From NCBI RefSeq assembly GCF_018691265.1, contig NW_024881322.1:9971989-10035988 (forward strand): a stretch of 64,000 bases of DNA, in the 5' to 3' direction. The stretch comes from Tyto alba (taxonomy: Eukaryota > Chordata > Aves > Strigiformes > Tytonidae). A program made the translations under genes and the position numbers. Shown here piece by piece: positions 26,509 through 39,642 of the stretch (the first letter of the stretch is position 1; the number at the start of each line of letters is the position of its first letter). Below the pieces are notes generated by a model that worked only from the letters and a program-made list of their open reading frames with translations, had not been told where the DNA came from and ran no database searches.

Positions 26509-28074
26509 CTGAAAGAGAAAAAATCCAACAGGTTTTAATTTATGACTTGCATAAAAAAATGAAACATGCATTGAGCACAATGCAACACTAAGCCAGTAAC
26601 ATTACTTTCCCCTGTCTGCATGCGAAAGCTTCCCTCTATCATATGTGAGCTAACAGCTACACAGTATTTTCCCCATCAAGGCATAGTAACATTAGCTTCA
26701 AGAAAGAGGTGGTTGCTCACATGACCTTTAACAAATCTGAACCTTTTAAAGAATGACTTCATGTTTTTCGAAGTGTCGCTTCCACTGGCAACTTCTAAAT
26801 ATTTCTTTGAAATATACTGTCCATGGTGTCTGGCACTGGTATTGCACTACATAGCTGAGGAGTTCGTAAGTTTGCTGAAACCTGTCATTAAACATCTGCA
26901 GGGTTTAAAATTTATCCCACCGGCTCTCCATTTTCTGTAACACGAACATGCTGACTTAAACCACTGGAACCAACGTGCCGAGCTCTGCCACCACGACTTT
27001 GCATTCTCCCTCAAAGTAAAAAAAGCATCGCTGTTAGTGGTAAGTAAAGTTCAAACATGTCGTAAGTCATTCTCCTTACCCAGCTGGCAGAAAGAGGCAG
27101 CATGAAACATTTTCTTTTGGCTAAGCTCACGTAACATGTTCAATTAAACTAAAGCTATGGATAGATGAAAAATGCTACCATGGTATAAATTATGGTGTAC
27201 GCTTACAGAATCCTCACAACTTTGTGGTCACTGCCCACGTGCACGGTCTTCCCCTGCGGTGAGCGCAGGGGAGCTTGCCCCTCTTTCAACAAGTTACCTC
27301 CTGCTCAACACAGGTTAAGAGAATACAGCACCTGGCACACTGAACGTACTAACAGGTACTGACTGCGCACAGCGCAATGCACAGTCACAACTTTGATCAT
27401 GGTTCGATGGCTTGTTCATGGGCTGATACCCTAATTTGTCAAAGGAATTGGAGGAATCCTTAACAGTTTGAGAGAGAAGAGCTAATTTTGTTCTGAAGAC
27501 AATGCATGCTTTCTGCAGACTGGTGTTTAGCCAAAAAAATTTAAGGTATATGTCTTCTCAGGCAATTTTTCCCAAATTCATTTCATCCTTCTTGCTCCCA
27601 TTCTGATATATCTCAAATCCAAAAATGCTAAAAACAGGATAAATCTTTCCTGAAACCAGGTCAAGTAGTCCCAAAATAAAACTCCAGCACAGTGTCTTTT
27701 CTTGATATCCAATTCGTCTGTGGGATTGGTTCTAGCTACCTACAAGATCACTCTCCACCCACAAAGACTTCTTCACTAACTGAAATAATTGAAGTGTCAG
27801 ACAACACAGGGGATACAAGGGAGAAGCTTTTTTACGGTGTCTTTGCTTACATATGCAGCCAAATCCTCTCAGGCCTCAGCAGTCTCCTCCTGCCAGAACA
27901 GCCCCTGGGAGGCCAGCCAGGCTGTACTCAAGAGAGGGGCAAAAAAGGGTGAGCAGCTAAACACAGGGTGACCTTCCACAGCAGTATCAAACTGCCAGAT
28001 TTTCTCCTCTTGTAGTAAACCAGCACCAGAACCAGCTATGTTTCATCATGTCTAAGGAATCTGTATGAAGTGGC

Positions 28075-28255
28075 AATAGTGCATTTGTGTGGTTTAATCT
28101 AAATCAGTGTTGAAACAAACTCACTTTGTAAACAGTTGTGGTGGCTTAAACTGTTACCATCGCCTGTATTTGTAGAACTGAAGTAATTGCTTTAGGACAG
28201 ACAGTTAGCATAGGCTAAATCTACATCCATCAACAGCTTAAACTAAGCCACTGGA
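28075..28255. repeat. Unnamed dispersed repeat, copy 2
   Basis: The left part matches 21009-21090 (GTGGTTTAATCTAAATCA, GTGTTGAAACA). The right part (CAGCTTAAACTAAGCCACTGG, near 28231-28252, quoted in part) is roughly an inverted version of the left core, which would fit a short inverted-repeat DNA element. Family assignment is not possible by eye. Confidence 0.45.
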
Positions 28256-31200
28256 CCCCAGCTGTGTTAGGCCAGAGTATGTGCATGCAAACACACAACA
28301 CAGGGTTCCATCAGATTTACTTGGAAAAATCAGCGAATCCCAGCATGCAACAATATTAAAAACGGGGAATCAGACAACACTTAAACAACTTAAACTGTAC
28401 CAATCACATTCAGAAGTGAAAGTTCACTGATATCCTTATGAAAACATTGGAGCTAAATAAATAGACTGATCTTAAACATAAATAAGAGCACACAGAGAGG
28501 CTTATTTTTTCAGCAGCATAACTTAAAGCTTAAAGTTTCTCATGTTTCCTGCTCTAATTAACATGAACTACCAAGTAAGATATACAAATGAGTTTGTGGT
28601 TTAGCAAGTTAAGTCACTTCATCTGGGCTACAATAAGCATCTCTGCAAACACTCTTAGCCCACTGCAAACACGAGGTACTGGGCTTTGTGTGAGGCGGCT
28701 ATATGGTGGTCTCGGGAGGCTCGAGGAGTTTGCTAACAGCCGAGTAATCCTCCCTCCCACCCGTGTGCTCCCTCTCCCACCTCGCACCAGCTCTGGCACT
28801 GACCCACACACAGGTCTGTCCAATATCACTAACTTGGCAGAAACTAGTCCCAGCAGGAAGGAGAGGAGTTTTCTGTCAGGTTAATAAACAGAAACAAGCT
28901 TTGCAAGGGTTCAGCACCAGAGCAAACCCAAGAAAGATGGTGGAACCACACCTTTGGGAGCAGGGAAGCGGTGTGGGGAAAGAAAAGAAGGGGAAGCATG
29001 AGGAGGAATTATATCTTCCCTTTTGGGGATCAGCAAGCTGTCAACCACAGCCCAGATTACATTATTTCACCGTTGCTTCAGGATGAAACCCTGCTCCACA
29101 GTTTGTTCAATTACAGTAGATTTGTCACAAGCCAAAACCCTATCCCATAAAAAGTTGGACTTAACCTGATACCTCTAACAGTGTCATGCATACAGGTTAA
29201 AAAATAAACTTCTAATTAAGTACGGACACTGCAAAGATTGAACCTACAACCAATCCAGCAAGTGAAAAATACCTTGTTAAAAATAGACTATTTCTCTATA
29301 GTCAGAGGAATTTAAAAACAAGTGGAAAAAAAGAAGCCAAAAATCTGGTTGAAGTTCAGCTACCACATATGGATAAACAAGAGAAGTGCTATTCTCCAGA
29401 GTGATCATATGTCACAGCAGGTTACATATAAAATAGCAGAGGAAAAAGAACACACAGAGTATATTAAAGCATCACTGGAAGTTTTCTTTGGGGTCTTTCT
29501 GTTTATTTATCAAGCCAAGTCTGAAACACCAAAGCTTTCAGACTCAAAGTTGCAACACTTGTCAGAGCCCACAGCACACAAAGCCCAAGGACATTTCATC
29601 ATGCCTGGCTCAGAGCAAAGTGCATAAGTCTGCCCTATACTGGAAATTCAACCACTGCTGTCACAAGAGATAGAGAGCTCACCTTCAACTCTGGATTTAG
29701 ACAAAAGCTTAAGAAAAACTGCCTGTGCCACCTCTCTGAAAGTATTCAAAGCATCAGGTCTCTAACACAGCAGGCTAGTCAAAACTTGAAAGGGGTTAGC
29801 TGTTCCCCCATAAAAAAAATCCAATTTTGTTTATCCATTCTGAATAATGGCTTAAGCACCTACCAAGAAACAGCGTGTAAGCGTACAATTAAGCCAAGAG
29901 GATTTCCTACATTAACTGTGTGATGCTGCAGTCAGCATGCCAGTTAATTTCAATGGCAACATTTACACACAGTTAATCTGCTTAGTATTAGGGAGAGCAT
30001 CCTGCAGATTTCTTTTCCGGGATAACAGAACGTCACTACAGCCACCCGGCTTTGGCAATCATACTCGTAAGCACCGTGGCTATTCAGGACAGGGCTCACC
30101 ACTGCCTATGGGGGGAGGCAGGGCAAGGGACACAAGATTAAGAAAAAAACAAGCAAAAAACCCCCTCTTCCAAGATGTTTCTGATCTGCTTCTTAAGAGT
30201 ACATCAGGTTTGTAGATATTGTTGATGCTGCTGATCTGTATTAGGAAAGCTTATTCCTGGGCAGTGAGGGAACTAGTGAAACAGTACTATCCAAAATGTC
30301 CCTAAAAAAACTTTATAATGAGAAAATAATTTGTTATAAATGTTACCTAGAACTAAGACAGCAGCTACATTATGGATACAAATAAGCCCCATTTGCAATA
30401 TCATCTCTAGCAAGAGCCGAAACTCACAAGATGATTTTATTCTAATTGAGTAGGTAGTATTTCCAAGCACCATACTAGTGCACAACATTCTCCAAGCTGA
30501 GTTTTCAATCAGACAGACACTTGGCATCACAAAAACACACAAACAAAAAAACCACAGCAGGAAGTAAAGGATACCTGGTCAGTTCACCATGTGTTCATGT
30601 CTTAGGGCCCTCTGACTTCCAACTCCACCAGCTCGAAAATCACGAACCTACATTATCTGCCACCAGATTCTGTTCTGTCTCAAAGCTCTGCCTTTACTGT
30701 GGCATAGGCTAATTTGCCCAAAACACGTGCAGGAGACTTGTATCTAAGAAACAGGCCTCAGGCATTAACAGCATCCACCAAACCATGCTGAGGGATGGAG
30801 GTATGTGAATTCACTTTCAAAAAATCCTATCAAAACAGTAAGGCATTCATTCAGAGCTTTGCTGGAGAGACACTTCGGAAAACTTATCAAGCAAAATTAA
30901 AGTTTATTTTGCCATGCATTTGTCTTATCATTTTAATAATCTGTTAGAACCACCAAAATGCCTCAAGATTCAGCTCACTGTAAATGGTTGGAATGGAATG
31001 TTTTCTTAACATATTTGAGGAAGACCTAGAAGCATTGGTTCCCATGGTTATAGCTCACTCAGCACTATTCTTTAACCTTGACCAAACAGCTTCCTTCAGA
31101 TTTTTCTAACTGGGCTAAAGAATAACAGCCAAGAAATCTAAAATTCTTCACGTGTTTATATCATTAAGTAATAGATTCTTCCCTATTCCCATACTACTAT

Positions 31201-31504
31201 TATTTTATTATACCTTCCTCCAAACTGACACAACAACAAAAAAATTAGAGCTATGAAACACACTTTAAGTTAGTGACTCCGTAATATTTTCATGAGAATG
31301 AGTTTGGGCAAGGACAAAATGATACCTATTAGAGCTCACTTCTAAGTCAACAACTCAGGAAAGCAAAGTTCTTGTTGGCAGATCTCCCTTAAAGCACTGA
31401 TTCAACATGCCACAGCAACCAGCAAACACTGAGCACCATCCGAAGTGGCACTGTGAGCTAGACAGAGGGCATCATTTTGCCACAACACGAGAACTTCACA
31501 CACT

Positions 31505-31905
31505 CACACGCAGGGGACTGTGTGCAGTTCTGAGCTTCACATCTCAAGGAGGACACAGTACAATCAGGGAAAATGCAGAGAAAGGCGAGGGAAATGCTCA
31601 GTGGGATCGAGGAGCTGCCTCCCAAGGCAAGGTGTCCTCAGCTTGGAGGGACAAAGGCCACAGGTGGGAATGGAGTGGACATGCTGAATGCAGAACTGTT
31701 GTCATCAAATCATGCAGTATGAGCACTAGGGGATACTTGAAAGCAGTAAGGGATCAGTTTAAAGCAGATGAAGACTATACCTCTTCATTCAGCGGGGAGT
31801 GAACTACTTGAGCTGTCACAACAGGTTGTGAAAGCAGCAAGTTCAAGAAGAGATGAAAGAATTTAATGGCCTTTATATGGGATATTAAATGGACTAAGTA
31901 TAGAT
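31505..31905 (+). mobile_element. Ancient CR1 LINE fragment (end of reverse-transcriptase ORF, decayed)
   Basis: Translated loosely in shifting frames, the plus strand follows the C-terminal tail of CR1-family ORF2. It starts with a VQF-stop-A-HLKED-like stretch, where the usual VQFWAPH has Trp changed to a stop codon. Near 31785 it reaches a LFIQRGVN-like stretch in place of the usual FFTQRVVN. It contains several stops and frameshifts, so it is a long-dead fragment. It appears to belong to an older CR1-like lineage rather than recent bird CR1. The match is from memory of the family and the ends are approximate. Confidence 0.65.
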
Positions 31906-34900
31906 GTAGCCCCCAACACCCGTAGTACAACAAACGTGAACCCCGAGGAAGCATGAAGGAAGTGAAAACCATCATCAGATCACAACCCTGAATGGCATTT
32001 GCTACTGTTACAGCTGAAGATAAACTATGAGGTTAGATACAGCATTCGGCAGACTTGGTAGGAAATTCTTAATTAATTTTTGGTCATCAAAAACTTTAAG
32101 ATTATGAGAGCTAAGAGATATAGGAAATTATCAGCATTGTACTACTTGGCATGGCAGGACTGTACTATTTTAGAAGAAATACTGAGGCAATTAATTTTGT
32201 GATAAGATTCCTTTTCTGGGAAGCTGCTGGAAACAGGGAGCACGTCTCCTAGTTTTTCATGTTAGAATTTGATGATAGCGTTTTCCTTAAAAAAATTAAT
32301 GTAGTTGGTAGCTTGGCTGAAGTTTTTAAAAAGAGGAAGTTTTCCGCATGCTGTTTACTTACCCCTATTCAAGAATTACAGAAGCTAGTAAATAAACCAA
32401 GTTACAGCAGTGGTTCAGTTTCAGCATATACCAAATCCAGTGCAACTCTACAGCCCAGAAGAGGCACAAACCTGCACATATCCTTCTAGTATGTGGGCTC
32501 CCAACACCTTCCTTACATCGGATGTACCAACATGCAGCAGCACAGTCAAGCACCTAACCTTAAAAAAAGTTCTCTCTTCCTCTCCCCTTCATTCACAAAA
32601 ATGGGGGGGCGGGGAATCCAGAGTTTTCTTTTGTCAGATCCATGACTTGAACCAACTCACCTTCAAGCAGTAATAACTAGAGAAGTGAATGGAATGAAGC
32701 AACAGAAGGGAAAAAGAAAACTTGACTACCTTTTTCTCCTGCAACCCACAGTAATACCAACTTGAATGCCACTGGAACCACATCCTAAGAAAAAGTCCAT
32801 ACTTTGCATAATTTACTCATCTTTAGGTGGAGTGAGCTACAAGGACAACGTTATCAGGTACCACTTGCTCTGCAGAGCAGCAGTGGTATTAAACTGTGGG
32901 CAGACATCCTCCTGACACATCTAAAGAAGCTCCACCCAAGTTATTTTTAATCTGGATGAGCTCCCCAATTCAAGCAACCACAGACACACAGACAGCTGTA
33001 CCAGTAACAAGGAAGGGGGGGAGGAAAGATAAGCAGCCCCATCATTCTTCAGTAAATTGGAACGTAAGAGCTGCATACTGCAAAATAAACACCAGGAAAT
33101 GACAAACTTAGCTGGGCTCATAATGTTGTTGGTGAGATCATGTGGGGAAATCAGAACAGGGAACTGGTATGAACACAAAAAAACCTTAAAATAAGGTTTG
33201 TCAAATTGAAGTCAGTTCTTTGATGCAGTTCACCCAACACATTCACCCCCAGCATCAATGAGGGGACAGTGCAGGAGCAGCAGCTCCTTAAGCAGATGTT
33301 GCTACTAAGAGAAATAGCTGAAGACCAAAGCCAAGACTGTGGTTTACAGTCACTTTTGGTAAATCAAAGCACAGCTTGTCACCATAAAGTAGAGTCTTGC
33401 TTTTCAGTCTCTTGTTCATTCCTACTACTGTTTTTGTGGCATAAACAGTTGCATTACTAGTTGATGAGTCAACAAGGGAACTAAACCAGCTGAAAATTTT
33501 ATCATTTTGGGGTTTGCCCAGTTTGTAAGGTAAGAAACAGGAATAAGCACTATAGTATAAGCAGGAAAGCAGGCAAGCTCATCTTGCAAGCACCACATTT
33601 GGAACCACACTTAGACTTGTTTAAGGCTGCACATGCTCGTGCTTCTCCAACATGTACCTCCTACTCCCTTGCCTGCACCCTTCCTCTCAGACAAAGAGGG
33701 ACTGAAGGTAAAACATCCCTTCTCCACTTCTGACTGCAGTTGGAATTTGCCAGCAACTTCATTCCACAACAGCCTAAGCCAGTTCCATGAGCAACTGAGG
33801 GACACGACAGCTCACAGCTCTTAAAAAGAGCAGTTTCATTCCTCTTCCTACCCTTGCTTTAACTTCTTCCTTCTCTGCAGCCTATTCCTGGACATGATTC
33901 AAGGGTCCTGCCTCACCCTGACATTGGATTGAGCAAACTTTTCACTAAGTAAATTTAATGAATTGAAGTGGCACAAAATAATCCTCTCCTTGCCACCACC
34001 TCCAAAAATTGTCAAAAAAAAAAAAAAAATGCTGTAGCCAGCAGAAATTGAAGTGGCAGGATCTTCTGGGGAAGGGGAGGAGAAATCAGAACAGTCCCCT
34101 TTCAGCAGTGAGCTGTGATGTCTGTTCACTGCACCTTGTGAAACTGCCCATCTAAATAGGTTGTTCTTTAAGGATGAAGATGATGTAAAGAGCATTCTTC
34201 TGTCAGCTAGATCTTACACTGAACTGTTTGCTATCAGCTGAACTCAAACAGTCGCACTGTGCCTGTGGTATACCGTACCTATCTTGAAGTAGTGTAATCA
34301 GAAATACAAACATTTTCAGAGCATTTCCTCTCCCATGGTTACTTGCGAGACAAAATTACAAACTAAGTTCAAGAAAATAAATATCTATACAGCTTTAAAA
34401 AAAACAAAACAAAAACAAAAACAAAAAAACCCCACACTTGATCCATCTCATCAGCCTCAACGTGGATCTAATAAACTAAATAGAAGACACTGTCACACCA
34501 AATACTTAAAAAGGAGGCAAGGAGAAGAATTAAACTGTTCGTTCTGGTACCAGAAAGCATAACAGATGGACAGGACAGAATTCTCTTCTTCAGAAAAAGT
34601 AGCATAAAGTCCTACAAAATGAGTCCTAAAAGCTAGGACTAATTTGATAAGCAAAGGATGACCACTGTTGTTGAGATAAGCCTGAAGGAAGCAGGATTGA
34701 AAGTGATCCAGTGTAGGGATACACAAGTTTTACTTCTGTTCACCAGAGGTATATACTAGTGCCCACCAGTTTTTACTGGTGGCCACAGGGCAGCGTTACC
34801 AGCATCCATCAAGCAGGCAGGAACACAGCTGCTCTGACTCCTCATGCTGCCCTTATTGTTATGAATTTCTGCAGGGCTGTGCAGATGCACCAAAATAGTA

Positions 34901-37900
34901 AGAAATTTGTGAATATGAGGGAAATACCGTATGTCCTATCAGTGGCAGAGAAAAGGCAAAGTCAGACATAGTTTGTTCCAGGCCAAATCTGGATTGGAAT
35001 CTGCCATTTATGTAGCATTACTAACAAATGTAATATCAAGAGTAATGCAAAATGGCAAATGAGGAGAACAGATCGCTCAGTACATTTCTCCAGTTCCCAG
35101 CCTTCATTCTACTTCTCATTCTCTGCTGCTTACAAAGTACCGGGTCCTTCACTGAATCAGAAACCATCATTATCGAGAATGTTTACTTCCAACTCACTGA
35201 AGTTCAATTAATCAGGGAAAACAGATGAATACTAAAAACATGAAAGCAAAAACCCTCCAAAAAAACCCCAACCCTACAAGTGGCTCATTTCTTGTCCTGT
35301 CATTTGCATACACTCCCACGCAGGGAGCCTCTAATGGCCTGGTGGAATTTCACATGAATATACAATTACAGGTTGTATTCAGCAAAAAATAGGTCACAAG
35401 CAAAAGCACCTTTGAGAAAGAACAAGCACCAGGGACTCTACCCAGGTTCCCAGCGTGGGGAAGGCGGAGGGTAGGAGGCTGTCCCATCTGCAAACACAGC
35501 AAAGAGCTGAGTAATGGCAACGGAAGCAAGGTGGGGGCAGCTGCCTTTGCAAAACAGTACTAAAGGCCACTTGAAATTAATGGAGAGAACTCAGTGTCTG
35601 CTCTCCTCCACTTCAGGCAATAAGCATGTAAGAACGAAAAGGAAATGTCAGAGTCGGGAAAAAGTTAAAAAACACAGGGAGTCCTCAAAGGCATGTAAAA
35701 ACCAAACACAACGAAATTATGACTGCACAAAAATGGGTTGCAGTCAATACACAGATGAATGAAATGTCCTTACATTTAAAAGATAAGATAAAAAAATGGC
35801 ACCAGTATCATCACTGTGTGCTGAGCACAGCTCAGAGCTGGCTCACAAAGCCCCTCAGCAAGAGAAGGGTACCCTTTTATCCCTGGTAGTTGCTCAGGTG
35901 CAGAGTCAGAGCCACCACACTCTGCACCCAGTAGTGAGGCCAGCTTGAACACTGTAATTCTGCAGCCCCACACTCCTGCAAGGCCCCCTTGTTGATAAAC
36001 ATTCTGGTCCATCACACCTTCAGATGTGACAAAAAACCCCACAGCACAACAACCATTTCGAGGCTACGCTGCAATCTGAACAGCTGCTATGATCCAGCTC
36101 CTTCACCATCTTTTTGTTTTTAGAGACTGAGTTTGAGCTAACAGTGATCCCTCCCACACCCAGAGCCCATGGTGGGCCAATGCAGACACACAGATGGATC
36201 CCAGGGAGCCAGAATGAAGAGGGAAAACATATGGAAAATTACAAATTGTCTGCAAGGCCAAGGGTGAGCAGCGATAAGGGACCAGGCATACCCACCAACG
36301 TGCTGCACGAGCCACTTGAATGTCTGCCCCTGGATTCCTAGCACTGACAGCAAAGGAACACAGTGGACAGATATCCAAGCTGTGGTTTTCAGCTCAGGAA
36401 CACAGATAGCACACAGAAGTATACACCTTTATACATTATTTTCTACTCTTCACATAGCATTTTCTGTTCTAAACTCAAGTTCATTGAGGCTATAATGCCC
36501 CTGAGTTATTACACATGATGTACATAAGCATAGAGGTACAGCCTGGGCAGACTGAGGTAAAGGTGACTTTTTTATTCTCTATTATATAGTACCTAGGACA
36601 AGGAGATCCCGATTCAAAAGTCAGGCTTTTAGATGTTCAACCTATCAAAGAAATTCCCCTCCATGGTAGAGTAAGGCCTTTAAAAAGAAGACATGTCTAT
36701 TAATGTAATTAAAAATCAAACACATTAAAAATACATTGAACTTATGCACTATGCCTGCTTGGTTTTTTGCTCACATAACCTCTTGTTTTATTTCTCTTGT
36801 TTTTTAAGAAAGCAGCTAAAATACATAATGAAAAAATTTCCCCTGTACTTTCAAGGGCAAAGATACAGCTAAACCAGAACCCCAGAGGCAGCAGCCCAAA
36901 CTGCATCTGCTGGAATAAGACCTGTTTCTAGTAGGAAACCTGGCTGACTCAGGATGTGTTAAAAGACTACCCTTACACTGTCTGAAGGAGTTATTGCTAC
37001 TCCTGTGGAGGCATTTTTCCAAATAATACAGCTGGGGAAAAAAAAAAAAAAAAACAAAACAAAAAAAACCCCACATAACTGCTTGGGCGTTGTTTTTATT
37101 TATGTACAGTATAATCAGGAAATATAGGTCAGCTACAAAAGATAAAGAGTTCTGCATATGACAACCAAAACACAGATGCGCTGTTTGCCACCTAAAATCA
37201 GAAATATAACTGTAAGCCATGTGTTGACAGTCCCACATTTGTAACATTTTCACTTCAAAGTTTCCTGTTACTTTGTACAAGAATTCATTAATTGCTTTTC
37301 TTTTCGATAACTTTAAACATGGTGATATTTTAAAAAGCCATCTCTACCTGGAAGGCCATAAATCAGTAGTCAGCCAGGCTCTGCAGAAATGTGACCTATA
37401 CATAATGTTTTCTGCACATGTACAGATGTACAACTCATCTTAGAAAGCAGTGAAAATTATTTACTTATTAAAATCTGTCAGTGCCTCAAAAGAGCTCTCC
37501 TCATGTCCTAGTATGAGGCAGATTAAAACAACACTGGCTTTAGCAATTAGTGTTGTAGCTTCGTTGAAATTCATGTGTTTTTAATGTTTTAATTCAGAAA
37601 GCAACAACATCCTACTGCACACAAATGAGGGGAAGTGTGTAGAAGGGGTGATGGCCTATATATAAACCTCTCTTTATAGCCACTATCCAATAAGCAGTGA
37701 TAAACAGTGAACAATATCAAATAAAAGTCACAGACATCTGAGTAATACTGGTGGCATTTACAGCTCTTCTCTCTTATTTATGTGACTCAGAGTCAGACAC
37801 TCTGCGTATTTTCAGTAGGGAATAAACAAACTCGAAGTCCTCTCTGCAGTACAAACCAAAATGTTCCAGAAGACCATCATTTTCCACCCTTACTGCAAAG

Positions 37901-38328
37901 TTAAAGGCATCCAAAAGCCACTAGACATCCTCTTATGCAGAACAGAAAACACTTCTCCAAAGCTTCAGGATCCTACACATCAAAGGTGGAGGTAAAGCCT
38001 GGAAGATTTCTCCAATTGTACAATTGTATCAGGGCAAATTACCTCAACAAGCCTGAGTATTCAGTCCATCCTGGCCTCTTGGAAATAATCACTGTACAAC
38101 CACGAGCTTAAAAGCCAAGAGGCAAGTTCAACTGTGTCTGGCTTATTGGAAAATGTTGTGTCACAATTCAGGGCAATTAGCAAAACTGTCTTGCTCTTTA
38201 ATTTGGGTGGAGGCAAAACAGGGCAGCCAATAATTACTTCAACAGTTTTCCTTATGGTGGCCTTTGAAGTGTCTGTCAACTGAAACTTGAAAAGAAAGGG
38301 GAAAAAAACACACAAGCAAAAAAAAAAG

Positions 38329-38358
38329 GGGGGGGGGGGTGGGGAGAGTTGGGGGGGA
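38329..38358. repeat. G-rich homopolymeric tract
   Basis: A run of A is followed by about 12 G and further G blocks (GGTGGGGAGAGTTGGGGGGGAG). It is low-complexity sequence and likely to be poorly sequenced or length-variable. Confidence 0.8.
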
Positions 38359-39569
38359 GTGTGTGGTCCCAAAACAAACTCTGACTAATTGAGGAGGCTG
38401 TCTGGGGCGCTAAACAGTTAAAGAAAAAACTGAAAAAACTAAAAAAAAAAAGGCAGCATTAACTTATGAGCAACTGCTCCAGCTGTCTTGCTAAATTTAT
38501 TCTTTCTAAATGCTTAACTGTGCCTAAGTACCCTTTATTTCTTGGGTAGGGGTAAGAATTATAGCAAGAGAAAGGTTAGTTCATGTCTCAGTTGTATTTA
38601 GCAGACCGAAAATAACTGTAAAATGCAAAAACAACCAACCAAAAAAAAACCCCAACCAACCAAAAAAAAAAAACCAACCCAACAGAAGACCCTTACACTT
38701 AAGAGTAAACCCAACTAAACTGATAACAAGGGAACTAAGAGGCATCTACGTCTGTGCAGGTCTGTTTAGCTCAAAATCCATTGAGGTTATGGAATCAGCA
38801 TGCAGACTTCATCAGGTTTTGAATAGTGCTCTTTTACCATTGCTTAGAAATTGTATCTCTGCAGCACTAATGTATACACTCTTTCAAACAAATTATTATT
38901 TTTTTTTAATAATTTCAATAATGTCAGCAATTCTATCAGTAATGCTAGGAATGAATGTACTACTTGGTCTCATTCAGAACACATCCCATTTATTTAGACT
39001 AGACATTCCATTTTTATTACAGCTATAGCCATTTCGTTACTTTATGCTGAAATCATTGCATCACTTTGTGAATCACCTATTGCCATGCTATCTGGGGACC
39101 AAAATTTAAGCCAACATAACATACAGGAAAAGGACAACACAGCAGGCAGGAAGGAGGAGCAAATATTACGTCACTGAAACTTATTTCTACCTGATCAGCC
39201 AAAGAGGCTAGTGACATGCACTGAAGGTCTCCTCAGACTTCAAAGAGCCCTTCATGTTTTACATATTTCAATTTCCTGTAGGCCACTTGTCAGCAGAATA
39301 CTAAACATGCACAAATACCAAAGCTGAAGGGCTCAGTGCTGAAGCCTCAAACTCAACAGATGTGAAGGCCCTGGCATATTCAAACTTTTATTTCCTTTTC
39401 CAAACAGAAGAAATCAGTGCAAAATCATTAAATCAGGTCTCTCAGTACCTACCCTCTCACTGGCATCACACTATGGAAAATATTCTATATTTTTATATAT
39501 TTAAATTTAAAATATTGTGGCAAACATTTTGATGGGCTATGCAAGAATTGTGTTGAATGATTTACGTAC

Positions 39570-39642
39570 CTTCTCTGTGATGTAGAAGTTAGAACTATCA
39601 GCATGTTGAAGTGCAAACTGATCGTGATTTTCAAGAGACCAC
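39570..39642 (-). CDS. ELMO1: ELMO1 coding exon 3 (residues 40-64)
   Basis: This 73-nt exon supplies the last base of Gly40 and then WSLENHDQFALQHADSS followed by NFYITEK, ending in phase 0. The acceptor is TTTCTAAG and the donor GTACGTAAA. It forms the second half of the Ras-binding-like domain. Compared with human (WSLANHEYF), the stretch from residue 44 to 48 reads ENHDQF, a cluster of changes in an otherwise near-identical domain. The remainder matches ELMO1 exactly and clearly differs from ELMO2, which has LRYADGPQLYITEQ. The exon is separated from coding exon 2 by only 1,146 bp, the shortest intron in the window. Confidence 0.96.

Larger units (their letters stand above)
26509..39569 (-). 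other. ELMO1: ELMO1 intron between coding exons 3 and 4 (13.1 kb)
   Basis: This long AT-rich intron contains a second copy of the unnamed repeat at about 28.1 kb, a decayed ancient CR1 at 31.5-31.9 kb, A-runs near 34.0, 34.4 and 37.0 kb and a G-run near 38.3 kb. No extra ELMO1 exon or RNA gene was recognised. A 154-codon minus-strand frame at 36816-37280 has no recognisable domains and spans a homopolymer. Confidence 0.75.

Noticed and set aside
27395..27410. GGTTCGATGG, considered as a tRNA T-loop
   Set aside because: No acceptor stem, D-arm or anticodon arm could be built around it.
31407..31802. A 131-codon plus-strand open frame
   Set aside because: It overlaps the decayed CR1 fragment in a frame that does not follow the CR1 protein throughout, so it is a chance frame in a dead element.
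36816..37280. A 154-codon minus-strand open frame
   Set aside because: It runs through a long T/A homopolymer that gives a Phe-rich stretch, has no recognisable domain and lies within an ELMO1 intron.
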